Shown one piece after another: positions 1 through 7,219 of a DNA stretch of 33,519 nt (its first letter is position 1; every line of letters starts with the position of its first letter). The notes beneath the pieces are model-generated. The model was not told where the DNA came from. It made no database searches and saw nothing but the letters and a program-made list of their open reading frames with translations. The DNA lies in assembly GCA_039809125.1 (NCBI GenBank), contig JBDHUM010000010.1:1-33519 (forward strand), written 5' to 3'. Made by a program: the position numbers and the translations under genes. Source of the stretch: SZUA-359 sp039809125. Lineage in GTDB: Bacteria; Patescibacteriota; Saccharimonadia; Saccharimonadales; Saccharimonadaceae.

Positions 1-248
1 ACAGGACCGGGTAATGACATTAGGTGCATAGCTTTTACCATATGGTAAAAACCTGCGTAGTCAAGTGTGTATCCGTACACTGTTTTTTTAATAAATTGAT
101 GCTGCAACAACACTTTCAAGTGGTATGAGTAAAGATTGGTTTCTTGGTTACTTGGCCTCATGTCACGAAAACGTGCAAATTCCTGGTGATACAGTACTGT
201 AAGAATTTGTTGCTCGATTGGATGCTTTGGAGTGAATATTTTTTTCAT
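1..248 (-). CDS. Winged-helix domain protein, N-terminal part (runs off window)
   Basis: An open frame begins with ATG at the right end and stays open to the window edge, giving 82 codons. The protein starts MKKIFTPKHPIEQQILTVLY and continues with a stretch ending SYHLKVLLQHQFIKK, then YGYTLDYAG. This resembles the helix-turn-helix plus wing of ArsR/MarR-like domains, in which a 'YHLKxLxxxxLIxK' helix is followed by 'YxLTxxG'. In CPR genomes such a domain is often fused in front of a NUDIX hydrolase, but the C-terminal part lies outside the window, so the full function cannot be told. There is no Shine-Dalgarno. The upstream region carries a repeated TTTGAGTCA element that could be its operator. 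Confidence 0.6.
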   Translation of the reverse strand, partial: MKKIFTPKHPIEQQILTVLYHQEFARFRDMRPSNQETNLYSYHLKVLLQHQFIKKTVYGYTLDYAGFYHMVKAMHLMSLPGP

Positions 249-251
249 TAA

Positions 252-346
252 TTTGAGTCAAAAAATTAATTTCTCTTACTAATATTATCATGAAAATATA
301 TCTTATAATATGAAATTTTCTTTCAATTATTTGAGTCAAAATATTA
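252..346. repeat. Two 17-bp direct repeats flanking an AT-rich promoter region
   Basis: TTTGAGTCAAAAAATTA (252-268) and TTTGAGTCAAAATATTA (330-346) match at 16 of 17 positions and lie 78 bp apart. Each holds the near-palindrome TTGAGTCAA. One copy abuts the start codon of the leftward winged-helix gene; the other overlaps the trmB stop codon. The spacer is very AT-rich, as expected for a promoter. They are candidate paired operator sites for that winged-helix protein. Confidence 0.4.
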
Positions 347-994
347 CTTAATATATTTTACTGCAACGAAATTTATTTGACATCTGTCGTTCAACCAGCG
401 TTGTTCGTAGGTAGTAAGAATTTTGTAATCGCTCCTTAGTGAAGACTGGGGTAGATTAAACGATAGCTCGGTGATTTGCCAGTTCATATAGACAAATTGC
501 TCCAAGCTCCAACAAAAGAAATCTCGATGATCATGCTTTAGGTACAATATCCCATCTGGTTTTAGAATTCGTTGGTACTTTTTAATAAATGTTGAATGTG
601 TCAAACGCCTACCAGCACTGCGCTTTTTGGGATAAGGATCGGCAAAGTTAATCCAGATTGATTCTATTGAGTACCTAGAGAATAGTTTGTCAATTTGATC
701 AGCTCTAGCCCGCAGGAAAAACACATTTGTAAGACCAGCTTCTAAAGCAGCGTAAGCGCCTTTTTGCAATCGATCGGCTTTCACATCAATAGCAACAATT
801 ACCTTATTTGGATAACGCCGCGCCAATTCGACGCTGAATAATCCCGTACCAGCGCCAACTTCAACATAATCAACTGATCGCTTTTTCCACTTATCAAACT
901 CGAAACAATTATCCGCATTAGAAAACTTGGCAAATTTATACTTTTTGCGCTTTCTTGTAATGACAAATCGTTGCGGATCAATGAAGTCCCTCAC
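344..994 (-). CDS. trmB: tRNA (guanine-N7-)-methyltransferase TrmB
   Basis: Uses S-adenosylmethionine to methylate N7 of G46 in the variable loop of tRNAs. The 216-residue protein has the Rossmann SAM-binding motif VEVGAGTG (44-51), with acidic D70 at the end of strand 2. It also has the TrmB hallmark DPYPKKRSAGRR (119-130; the family consensus is DPWPKKRHxKRR) and the C-terminal TTYE motif (194-197, family TxYE). Length is typical for bacterial TrmB. The start is GTG and overlaps the TGA of the upstream Sua5-like gene by four bases (GTGA), so the two are probably translationally coupled. The tryptophan of DPWP is replaced by tyrosine, a conservative change. Confidence 0.93.
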   Translation of the reverse strand: MRDFIDPQRFVITRKRKKYKFAKFSNADNCFEFDKWKKRSVDYVEVGAGTGLFSVELARRYPNKVIVAIDVKADRLQKGAYAALEAGLTNVFFLRARADQIDKLFSRYSIESIWINFADPYPKKRSAGRRLTHSTFIKKYQRILKPDGILYLKHDHRDFFCWSLEQFVYMNWQITELSFNLPQSSLRSDYKILTTYEQRWLNDRCQINFVAVKYIK

Positions 995-1551
995 CGTAGT
1001 TTTTCGATCGTTCCGTCGTTTTTTACTTTAATCAATGATGATGGTGTGTCATCAGTGACAGTACCTCCATCGACATAGATATCGACACCATCCCCAAAAT
1101 AGTCATACGCTTCATCAATTGTCCGAGCCGGGGGCATCGACTGAATATTAGCACTTGGCGCAATGAGTGCCCCGACCTGTCGGATAACCGCCAGTAGCTC
1201 TGAATAATCAGGCATTCTATATCCAAATTCAGAATTACCCCGATGCAGCCAAACCGGTGCTTGTTTATGATCTGCAGGTGTGGCGAGTGTTACCTTTCCT
1301 GGCCAAACCTGCTTTGAATAATTATACTCAGCTGGAGGCATACTATTAAACATTTGACTGTGGCTTGCTATCAACACAATAGGCGACTTGCCATCATCTC
1401 TGCCTTTTAGCTTAAACACGCGTTCAACAGCTTGTTTATTAGCAGCATCCGCTAAAATACCATATATAGTATCGGTACGTGCTACTACAACACCACCTGC
1501 TTTAAGACACATTACCACATCAGGGTCTAACAAAAATCCGATTTTTTTCAT
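991..1551 (-). CDS. tsaC: L-threonylcarbamoyladenylate synthase (Sua5/YrdC/YciO family)
   Basis: Makes threonylcarbamoyl-AMP from threonine, bicarbonate and ATP, the first step of t6A37 modification of ANN-decoding tRNAs. Seen: RTDTIYG (25-31, family PTDTVYG), the nucleotide-contacting KGR (49-51) and PSAN (132-135, family SxN). At 186 residues it is a single-domain TsaC-type enzyme without the Sua5 C-terminal domain. I start it at the ATG whose upstream sequence is TGATAAAAT plus 7 nt, a leaderless promoter, because the first motif then falls about 25 residues in, as in E. coli YrdC. An in-frame GTG at 1602 would add 17 residues (MSYLTEKNKYDCDKIDG) that match nothing known. It is followed by trmB in a tRNA-modification operon. 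YciO-like paralogues of unclear activity share the fold. Confidence 0.88.
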   Translation of the reverse strand: MKKIGFLLDPDVVMCLKAGGVVVARTDTIYGILADAANKQAVERVFKLKGRDDGKSPIVLIASHSQMFNSMPPAEYNYSKQVWPGKVTLATPADHKQAPVWLHRGNSEFGYRMPDYSELLAVIRQVGALIAPSANIQSMPPARTIDEAYDYFGDGVDIYVDGGTVTDDTPSSLIKVKNDGTIEKLR

Positions 1552-1558
1552 TCCATCT

Positions 1559-1567
1559 ATTTTATCA
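1559..1567 (-). promoter_or_regulatory. Extended -10 TGATAAAAT, leaderless promoter of the Sua5-like gene
   Basis: TGA-TAAAAT ends 7 nt before the ATG at 1551, so the transcript is predicted to begin at the start codon. This supports the ATG over the upstream GTG. Confidence 0.45.
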
Positions 1568-1634
1568 CAATCGTACTTGTTTTTCTCTGTTAAATATGAC
1601 ACAATAGAACAAGCTTACGTTAAAAATAAATACT

Positions 1635-3341
1635 ATGGAAACGACAATTTTTACACAAATCGGATTCGTAATTGCGGCAGCTGCGGCCATATCAATTGTG
1701 ATGCACCTGCTAAGACAACCGCTGATTATGGGTTATATCCTGACTGGCGTTATTGTTGGGCCAAGTGTACTTGGACTTATTCAAGGCGACGAAGCAAGGC
1801 ACGCTTTTGAAACATTTTCAGAAATTGGAATCGCGTTGTTACTATTTATTATTGGCCTTGGCCTCAATATTAGTGTCATAAAAAGTCTTGGTAAAGTATC
1901 GATTACAACCGCTGCAATCTTACTCGTAGCAGTCGGGTTTACTGGTCATATTGTTTCGCTCGCCCTCGGCTTTGATAATACAACGTCAATCATAATGGGA
2001 ATTGCCCTTTTCTTCAGTTCAACTATTATTATTTTAAAAGCGCTCAGTGATTCTCATGAGTTAGGCCGACTCTACGGACAGGTAGCGATTGGTGTTATTC
2101 TGGTAGACGACATTGTTGCTACTATTGCTCTTGTTACTGTTGCAATGATGGCTCACGGCGATGCAAATATTACGGCGCTTGGCCTGATGAGCTTAAAAGC
2201 ACTTGGTTTAGCTTTAGCCCTATACGTTGTCGGTCTGCACATTGTGCCAAAAATCGGTAAGTTTTTAGCCCGTTCAAGCGAACTGCTTTTTCTGTTTTCG
2301 ATTGGCTGGGGACTCAGCATCGCAAGTCTCTTTGACATGGCTGGATTTTCACATGAGCTTGGCGCTCTATTTGCTGGAGTGAGTTTAGCTGGTCTACCCT
2401 ACGCCACTGAAATGGCCACAAAACTAAAACCGCTGCGCGACTTTTTTATTGTTCTATTTTTTGTCTATCTAGGCGAACTATTTACTTTCGATAAGTTTAC
2501 GGCCGCACTGCTGCCTGCGCTTGTACTTTCGGCAATTGTAATGATTGGAAAACCGCTATTTGTTATGAGTGGACTAGGCTTACTCGGATATACAAAATCT
2601 ACCGGCTTTAAAGCAGCAATTCATCTGAGTCAAATTTCAGAGTTTTCAATTATATTAGTGATTTTTGCAGCTAGTACCGGCCTAATCAACCAGTCGGCCG
2701 TGGCGGTTATTACATTGGTTGCACTCATCACCATTGGTATTTCAACCTACATGATGAAATACGATGATAATCTATATAAAAGACTCGAACGATATCTAGA
2801 TATTTTTGAGCGTAAGAACATTAAGGAGCGCAAGAAATCGGCGCGCCGCTATCCAGCCGTTTTGTTTGGCTACCACAAAGGCGGGCACGAATTTTTACAA
2901 GCCTTCCGCGATATGAACTTGCGGTATCTAGTAGTCGATTACAATCCTGACATTATTGAGCACTTGGAAACTCAAGGCATTCGTCATGCCTTTGGTGATA
3001 TGAACGACGAAGAATTCTTGAACGAAATAGGCGTCGTACACTCAGAGATTGTTGTAAGTACACTCGGAGATCTGCGTCTTAACATGAGTCTATTAAAATA
3101 TCTGCGCCGTCATAGCAGCAAAGTAAGCTTTATCTGCCATGCTCTGTCTTACGAAGATGCAGCCCAACTATACGATGAGGGTGCGAGCTACGTTAGTTTG
3201 CCACACTATATTGGCTCTGAAAGGATTAGCAATTTTATCAAACGCCATGGCGTCAGCCACAAAGCCTTGTCAGGTTACCGTGATCGTCATTTGATTACCA
3301 TTGGTAGACACGCACTATACGCAACAGAAGATACAAAATAG
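1635..3341 (+). CDS. KefB-like monovalent cation:proton antiporter with RCK domain (CPA2)
   Basis: Membrane exchanger of K+ or Na+ for H+. The N-terminal ~385 residues form about 12 hydrophobic helices. They include FFSSTIIILKALSD (126-139), matching the CPA2 'SSTxxxLKxLxD' helix, and VDDI with D158-D159. The DD pair marks electrogenic-type antiporters, whereas E. coli KefB/C have QD here. After a charged linker (~385-405) there is a cytosolic TrkA-N/RCK Rossmann domain (~408-540) with FGYHKGG as its nucleotide loop and VVDYNPD at the end of strand 2. That domain usually binds NAD(H) or another regulatory ligand and gates transport. Length (568) is normal for a Kef protein lacking the last RCK-C part. 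Twenty bases downstream lies an MscS-type channel, suggesting an ion/osmotic homeostasis module, although mscS has its own promoter. Confidence 0.88.
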   Translation: METTIFTQIGFVIAAAAAISIVMHLLRQPLIMGYILTGVIVGPSVLGLIQGDEARHAFETFSEIGIALLLFIIGLGLNISVIKSLGKVSITTAAILLVAVGFTGHIVSLALGFDNTTSIIMGIALFFSSTIIILKALSDSHELGRLYGQVAIGVILVDDIVATIALVTVAMMAHGDANITALGLMSLKALGLALALYVVGLHIVPKIGKFLARSSELLFLFSIGWGLSIASLFDMAGFSHELGALFAGVSLAGLPYATEMATKLKPLRDFFIVLFFVYLGELFTFDKFTAALLPALVLSAIVMIGKPLFVMSGLGLLGYTKSTGFKAAIHLSQISEFSIILVIFAASTGLINQSAVAVITLVALITIGISTYMMKYDDNLYKRLERYLDIFERKNIKERKKSARRYPAVLFGYHKGGHEFLQAFRDMNLRYLVVDYNPDIIEHLETQGIRHAFGDMNDEEFLNEIGVVHSEIVVSTLGDLRLNMSLLKYLRRHSSKVSFICHALSYEDAAQLYDEGASYVSLPHYIGSERISNFIKRHGVSHKALSGYRDRHLITIGRHALYATEDTK

Positions 3342-3346
3342 GTGCA

Positions 3347-3355
3347 TGCTATACT
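3347..3355 (+). promoter_or_regulatory. Extended -10 TGCTATACT, leaderless promoter of the MscS-like gene
   Basis: TGC-TATACT ends 6 nt before the ATG at 3362 and no Shine-Dalgarno is present, so transcription is predicted to start at the A of the start codon. Confidence 0.55.
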
Positions 3356-3361
3356 AACCAT

Positions 3362-4231
3362 ATGAACGATATTGCAACATGGATAAACGAGCACTGGTTA
3401 CGGGCAGGTGCAATAATTTTAGTTGGAATACTCATCTACTATGTTGGCGTAAAAATTGTTACTTTACTAGTGCATCGTGTTGTACGCGTCAGTGGTAAAC
3501 ATCATGTTTGGCATGAAAAAGATATTCAAAAGCGACAAAACACACTCGATAGTTTATTCAAAAATATTTGGCGGATCATCGTTGTGATCACATTTGGCTA
3601 TACATTATTACAGCTGTTTGTACCTGATATTCATACTGCTCTTGCACCGTTATTTGCCAGTGCTGGTATTATTGGTATTGCTTTAGGTTTTGGAGCTCAA
3701 TCACTTATAAAAGACTTTTTAAGCGGAATCTTTATAATATCCGAAAACCAATACCGAGTTGGTGACGTTGTTGATTTAGAAGGAGCCACGGGAACAGTCG
3801 AACGAATCAGCAGCCGAAGCACAGTATTAAGAGATATTGAGGGCAACGTGCACTTTATTCCGAATGGCCTTGTCGGTCACGTTATCAATAAGACAATGGG
3901 CTACAGTATGGCGCGATTGGTAATTTCAGTTGTTCCTGAAACCGACATTGAGAAAGCAAGCGAAATTATAAATACAATTGGTCAGGAGATAACAAAAGAA
4001 GAGAAATGGCAGAATAAAATTATTGAGGCTCCCGCCTATGTCATGCTCGGCGAGCTAAGCGCCACGGCGGTTGATTTAATTGTATCCGGCAAAGTGCAGC
4101 CAAGCGACCAATGGTCGGTAAATGCCGAGCTACGCCGTCGGATTTTGCGTGAATTCGAAAATCAAAATATTGAACTAGGAATTGGATCATCGCAAACTAC
4201 AATCGTACCAAGAATTCGTAAGCAGCAATAA
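3362..4231 (+). CDS. Small-conductance mechanosensitive channel (MscS family)
   Basis: A 289-residue inner-membrane channel that opens under membrane tension and releases solutes on osmotic downshock. Three hydrophobic segments are visible: TM1 ~13-37, TM2 ~68-88 and the pore helix TM3 ~94-127. TM3 shows the Gly/Ala-rich face AGIIGIALGFGAQSLIKDF and the hinge continuing into SGIFIISENQYRVGD, the classic MscS beta-domain entry. The rest is the beta-barrel and C-terminal alpha/beta domain (PNG motif in FIPNGLV). It most resembles the YkuT/three-TM subgroup. It follows the KefB-like gene closely but has its own extended -10 immediately upstream. Confidence 0.93.
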   Translation: MNDIATWINEHWLRAGAIILVGILIYYVGVKIVTLLVHRVVRVSGKHHVWHEKDIQKRQNTLDSLFKNIWRIIVVITFGYTLLQLFVPDIHTALAPLFASAGIIGIALGFGAQSLIKDFLSGIFIISENQYRVGDVVDLEGATGTVERISSRSTVLRDIEGNVHFIPNGLVGHVINKTMGYSMARLVISVVPETDIEKASEIINTIGQEITKEEKWQNKIIEAPAYVMLGELSATAVDLIVSGKVQPSDQWSVNAELRRRILREFENQNIELGIGSSQTTIVPRIRKQQ

Positions 4232-4255
4232 GTTAGGCTGTTCATCTAAACTATT

Positions 4256-4642
4256 CTATTTGTTATCAAGACCACTAAATCGTAAAGCGCCGTTACTAAG
4301 TGCGTCTCCTGAAAACCCTTCGTTATCAATTGCTTTTTTCATTTGTTCATCATAGAGTTTTTTGTATTCATCAAACGATTGTTTGTTAAGGGTGCCAATT
4401 GGAGAATAGCTTTTGGTCTGGTTATCTCGATTAATTTTATTACGCACTGCTTGGTAGTCTGGTCGACTTAAATCAAGCTGTGCAGTGCCACTGCTATTAT
4501 AAAGCGTCATTGCAATTGTAGCCATAACAATGGCTAGAAGGACCGCTCCGGCAATCATTAGAAAAAACTTATGCGCTTTAATCACTTCTTTTGTGTCAGC
4601 TACAGCCTGGTTTGATTTGCTAATACCATCCACTACAGCCAT
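4256..4642 (-). CDS. Single-pass membrane protein of unknown function
   Basis: A 128-residue protein with a short polar N-terminus (1-25), one transmembrane helix (~27-49, FFLMIAGAVLLAIVMATIAM) and a polar ~80-residue C-terminal tail rich in Asn, Asp, Lys and Tyr. By the positive-inside pattern the tail lies outside the membrane. I recognise no family. The gene overlaps the last 10 bases of the upstream secreted-protein gene, so the two are almost certainly made together and may form one envelope complex. The start ATG is the only sensible one. Confidence 0.7.
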   Translation of the reverse strand: MAVVDGISKSNQAVADTKEVIKAHKFFLMIAGAVLLAIVMATIAMTLYNSSGTAQLDLSRPDYQAVRNKINRDNQTKSYSPIGTLNKQSFDEYKKLYDEQMKKAIDNEGFSGDALSNGALRFSGLDNK

Positions 4643-5160
4643 CCGTGTACCTTGGCAACAGCATCAATATTAGTTTTGTATTGTCGTAGTAAACTATTCA
4701 ATTGTGAGACACTTTCATATACAGCGTTACGCAGATTACGTGCAGTCACAATAGTTGAATAGTAACGAATTGGATCATTCTTGCAATCAATCGCAAGTGC
4801 TTCACTAACTGTTGACTCATAGGTTATGTATCTATCTGCGAAATCTTTAATTTGCTTTTTGTAAGCTACCGAGGTTGAGGCCAGCTCAACACTATCGAAC
4901 CCATTGAGCGCAACCCGGCTAATGAATGGCGCCATCACTCGAGTTGAGATATTTTCGTAACGCTGCCCCATATTGACTCTTGTCAGTGCATCATAACTAT
5001 GAACTTGCTTAAGAATAGACTGAGATATGCTACAGTTTTCTTGAATAATGTTAATTTGATCGTCGGTCAAAATCAACCCATTATCACTCAGGGCCAAAGT
5101 AGAGGCGGGAGCACTCAGCACAAAAGTAAATGAGAAAAGGATAAATAGTATACGTCGCAT
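4633..5160 (-). CDS. Secreted helical protein of unknown function
   Basis: A 175-residue protein with a clear Sec signal peptide (MRRILFILFSFTFVLSAPASTLA, about 23 residues, cleavage near TLA/LS). The mature part is predicted mostly helical, with two cysteines (in ENCSIS and IDCKND) that could form a disulfide. No known domain is recognised. It sits between a MutY-like gene (25 bases upstream) and the overlapping single-pass membrane protein downstream. The pair looks like a secreted partner plus membrane anchor. The surrounding leftward run (hydrolase, YtxG-like, YtxH-like) is also envelope-biased. Confidence 0.72.
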   Translation of the reverse strand: MRRILFILFSFTFVLSAPASTLALSDNGLILTDDQINIIQENCSISQSILKQVHSYDALTRVNMGQRYENISTRVMAPFISRVALNGFDSVELASTSVAYKKQIKDFADRYITYESTVSEALAIDCKNDPIRYYSTIVTARNLRNAVYESVSQLNSLLRQYKTNIDAVAKVHGWL

Positions 5161-5185
5161 CTACTCTCATTATCGAGGTTTTTAG

Positions 5186-5965
5186 CTACTTCGTCAATCG
5201 ATATGTAGTTTTGTATGGTTCAATTAAACCATCTGCTAACAATCCCTCGACTGCTACACTATATCGGTTGTCAAGCGCAAGATCAGCCAGTGGACTCTTT
5301 CTGGCAAGTCGTTTGATAATCACGCCGCGCATTTCTCTTAGACTCCCTGCTAGTTTGGGCTGTTTTTTGTAGTGCTTACTACGATGAATATTTGAAGGCA
5401 CATGTAGCTTCAACCATCTGCCATAGTCCATTAATGCCCAGTAAAACTCTCTCGGGTTTGTATGATCAATCGTTGCACTGAGCTTTTCAATTATACGAGC
5501 GTCTGAAACTCTTTCTTCGCCTACAAAAAAATGGTGTAAATAAACCGTCCGAATATTAGTTTCAATGAAAAGTGCTGGTTTGTTAAACGCATAGGCCATA
5601 ACTGCTCCAGCCGTATTTCTGCCAACACCAGGTAAATGTAACAGTTCCTTAATTGTTTCAGGAAGTGTGCCATTCGCTACCAATTGCTTTGCCGTCTGAT
5701 GCAGATAACCGGCCCGACGATTATAACCGAGACCTTGCCAGGCAACTAACACTTCAGCAAGCGGAGCATCAGCCAAAGCTTGCTGATTAGGGAATAGTTT
5801 CATAAAATGCTCGAATTTTGGCACTACCCGCACGACCTGAGTTTGTTGCAGCATAAGCTCGCTGACAAGTACTGAATAAGCTCGCGTATCGCGACGCCAC
5901 GGCATGTCACGATATAACTCGCGCCCTTTTTCGCGCACGACTCGCCTGAAGTCATCATACCTCAC
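5186..5965 (-). CDS. MutY-like adenine DNA glycosylase lacking the iron-sulfur cluster
   Basis: HhH-GPD base-excision glycosylase, expected to remove A opposite 8-oxoG. Seen: PWR (22-24), SELMLQQTQVV with the MutY catalytic Glu (E36), LGYNRRA (79-85), the helix-hairpin-helix LPGVGRNTAG (111-120) and IETNIRTV (134-141). In the last motif the usual catalytic Asp (DxN in MutY, DTH in Nth) is replaced by Glu, E135. There is no cysteine anywhere in the 259 residues, so the C-terminal [4Fe-4S] cluster of classical MutY/Nth is absent; the matching region reads MDYGRWLK followed by His/Lys-rich sequence. It also lacks the C-terminal 8-oxoG-recognition (NUDIX-like) domain. The start is GTG, with AAGG about 9 nt upstream. 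A divergent IETN subgroup of COG1194 is known to me only from memory. Confidence 0.83.
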   Translation of the reverse strand: MRYDDFRRVVREKGRELYRDMPWRRDTRAYSVLVSELMLQQTQVVRVVPKFEHFMKLFPNQQALADAPLAEVLVAWQGLGYNRRAGYLHQTAKQLVANGTLPETIKELLHLPGVGRNTAGAVMAYAFNKPALFIETNIRTVYLHHFFVGEERVSDARIIEKLSATIDHTNPREFYWALMDYGRWLKLHVPSNIHRSKHYKKQPKLAGSLREMRGVIIKRLARKSPLADLALDNRYSVAVEGLLADGLIEPYKTTYRLTK

Positions 5966-5998
5966 GCTATTTTACCTTAGTTTTGTACAGAAATCAGT

Positions 5999-6379
5999 CT
6001 ATTTTATGTTGCGCTTAAAGTCTGCTTTAACATGCTTTGCAGTAACTTCGCTATCATGCTTCATATGAGCTGCACGTTCTTTGGCTTCACTTGCAAGCTG
6101 ACTTGCTTCCGCCTGGACTACTTTTGCTGAATTAGTAGCACTTTTCGCCATACCTCGTGCTTCTTTTTCAACTTTAGCAGCACCTTGTTTAAAACTTTGC
6201 ACACCTTCTTTAGTTGCGCGTTTGAGTTGAGCTTTCTTGACGTCAGCCTCAGATTTTAAATCATTAGCTTTATTTTTTAGATCAGCTCGGGTTTCTTTGC
6301 CTGCTTTTGGAGCAAACAGTAATCCCGCTACATACCCAATTACCGTTGCAATAACTACTTTACCAAATGTCTTTGCCAT
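5999..6379 (-). CDS. YtxH-domain protein
   Basis: A 126-residue protein with an N-terminal membrane helix (~8-22) followed by the YtxH signature GLLFAPKAGKETR (19-31). A long, highly charged, Ala/Lys/Glu-rich segment with heptad character, probably a coiled coil, runs from ~32 to 126. YtxH proteins are stress-linked envelope proteins of unknown biochemical role. The Shine-Dalgarno AGAGGAA precedes the ATG. It lies 23 bases after a DUF948/YtxG-like gene, the same order as ytxG-ytxH in Bacillus, which supports both calls. Confidence 0.85.
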   Translation of the reverse strand: MAKTFGKVVIATVIGYVAGLLFAPKAGKETRADLKNKANDLKSEADVKKAQLKRATKEGVQSFKQGAAKVEKEARGMAKSATNSAKVVQAEASQLASEAKERAAHMKHDSEVTAKHVKADFKRNIK

Positions 6380-6402
6380 ACTATTCCTCTCTTATTTTAT
6401 TA

Positions 6403-6621
6403 CTAGCGACGTAAGCTGCGAATCGCACTAGCAGCTTCTGTGAATACTTTTGTTGGACTTAACCAAGCGGTCGCTTCACTAAGGTTTTGCGTAGTCTTGT
6501 CTATGTTCTTTGCTACTTTATTAAGCTTTACCACTACAAAGGTAACAGCAACTAAAAGCGCAAGAATAACCACTGAAAGCAAAATGACTGTTATTGTTAG
6601 AAGAGTGATAATTGTTTCCAT
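6403..6621 (-). CDS. Small YtxG/DUF948-like membrane protein
   Basis: 72 residues: a hydrophobic helix (~4-32), then a short amphipathic, probably coiled-coil segment (KLNKVAKNIDKTTQNLSEAT), ending SIRSLRR-like (AIRSLRR). The pattern of one N-terminal TM plus 'VxxxIDxTTxxLxxxT' matches the start of DUF948 (YtxG) proteins, which are about twice this long, so this is a minimal version. It is adjacent to a YtxH gene. A strong Shine-Dalgarno (AAAGGAG, 7-nt spacing) and an extended -10 lie upstream, so it can start its own leadered transcript. Confidence 0.68.
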   Translation of the reverse strand: METIITLLTITVILLSVVILALLVAVTFVVVKLNKVAKNIDKTTQNLSEATAWLSPTKVFTEAASAIRSLRR

Positions 6622-6623
6622 TC

Positions 6624-7199
6624 TCAGCTCCTTTCTGCACCTATTATACCATTTTTACGTATTGTCTGTAGAATAATTGGCCAATAAAAAACAAGGCAAA
6701 AAAATGCTGTAAAAAAATGGCCAATTGTCGGAACAACATGCCTTTTTGCACCGCGTGCCACAGCATAATTTGACTTCACAACGCCATCAATTAACGGTAC
6801 AAAACTATTGACAACTCCGTTTGGAACTCTATCCGGTATCAAGTCGCGTGCTTGAATTAAAGCAGGCGCCTTTTCTTGAATTGCCTTGACTATAGGCATA
6901 TCATTGGTCGCTACTCCGCAGATGGTAGCAATTTTTTTTACCTCAGGCAAACGCGGATCAAGCAATGTTAAAGCCGCGGCTGCGCCTGCGCTTTCGCCAA
7001 TCACTGAGACGGCTTGGTATCTTTTTACGACCCCAACAATATGCTCGTATTTTTTCTGATAATCTCTTCCGTCCGTCCAGTCCATCACTATAAACTCTAC
7101 TCGCACTCCGCCAAGTCTCCATATACGCAAGCAGACTTTTCGAAACCAATCATATTTGGTGCCAAGTCCTGGTATGTAAACGACCGTCGGTTTTGCCAT
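6624..7199 (-). CDS. Alpha/beta-hydrolase-fold protein
   Basis: A 191-residue protein. VVYIPGLG (6-13) gives the oxyanion-hole loop, and VIGESAGAA has the nucleophile elbow G-E-S-A-G with Ser70. PTIGHFF supplies the likely catalytic His161; Asp138 (PLIDG) could be the acid. A hydrophobic C-terminal segment (~162-181) may be a membrane tail. The substrate is unknown: esterase or lipase-like by fold only. It stops two bases before the YtxG-like gene, forming the head of a leftward operon. It shares a 20-bp bidirectional promoter with the rightward membrane protein and has no Shine-Dalgarno. Confidence 0.75.
   Translation of the reverse strand: MAKPTVVYIPGLGTKYDWFRKVCLRIWRLGGVRVEFIVMDWTDGRDYQKKYEHIVGVVKRYQAVSVIGESAGAAAALTLLDPRLPEVKKIATICGVATNDMPIVKAIQEKAPALIQARDLIPDRVPNGVVNSFVPLIDGVVKSNYAVARGAKRHVVPTIGHFFTAFFCLVFYWPIILQTIRKNGIIGAERS
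6643..6651 (-). promoter_or_regulatory. Extended -10 TGGTATAAT upstream of the YtxG-like gene
   Basis: TGG-TATAAT lies 21 nt before the start codon, inside the 3' end of the hydrolase gene. With AAAGGAG at the ribosome site this gives a short leadered mRNA for ytxG-ytxH. Confidence 0.55.
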
Positions 7200-7219
7200 C
7201 TTTTTAGTATACTAAATGT
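7200..7219. promoter_or_regulatory. 20-bp bidirectional leaderless promoter
   Basis: The whole gap between two divergent start codons is 20 bp, centred on the perfect palindrome AGTATACT (7206-7213). Read leftward, TATACT ends 6 nt before the ATG at 7199. Read rightward, TATACT (7208-7213) ends 6 nt before the ATG at 7220. The two -10 boxes share TATA. No room exists for a leader or Shine-Dalgarno on either side. Confidence 0.65.

Noticed and set aside
5965..5990. Leaderless promoter for the MutY-like gene (TAAAAT near the GTG)
   Set aside because: The box ends only 3 nt before the GTG, so transcription would start inside the gene. AAGG at about 9 nt fits a leadered start better.
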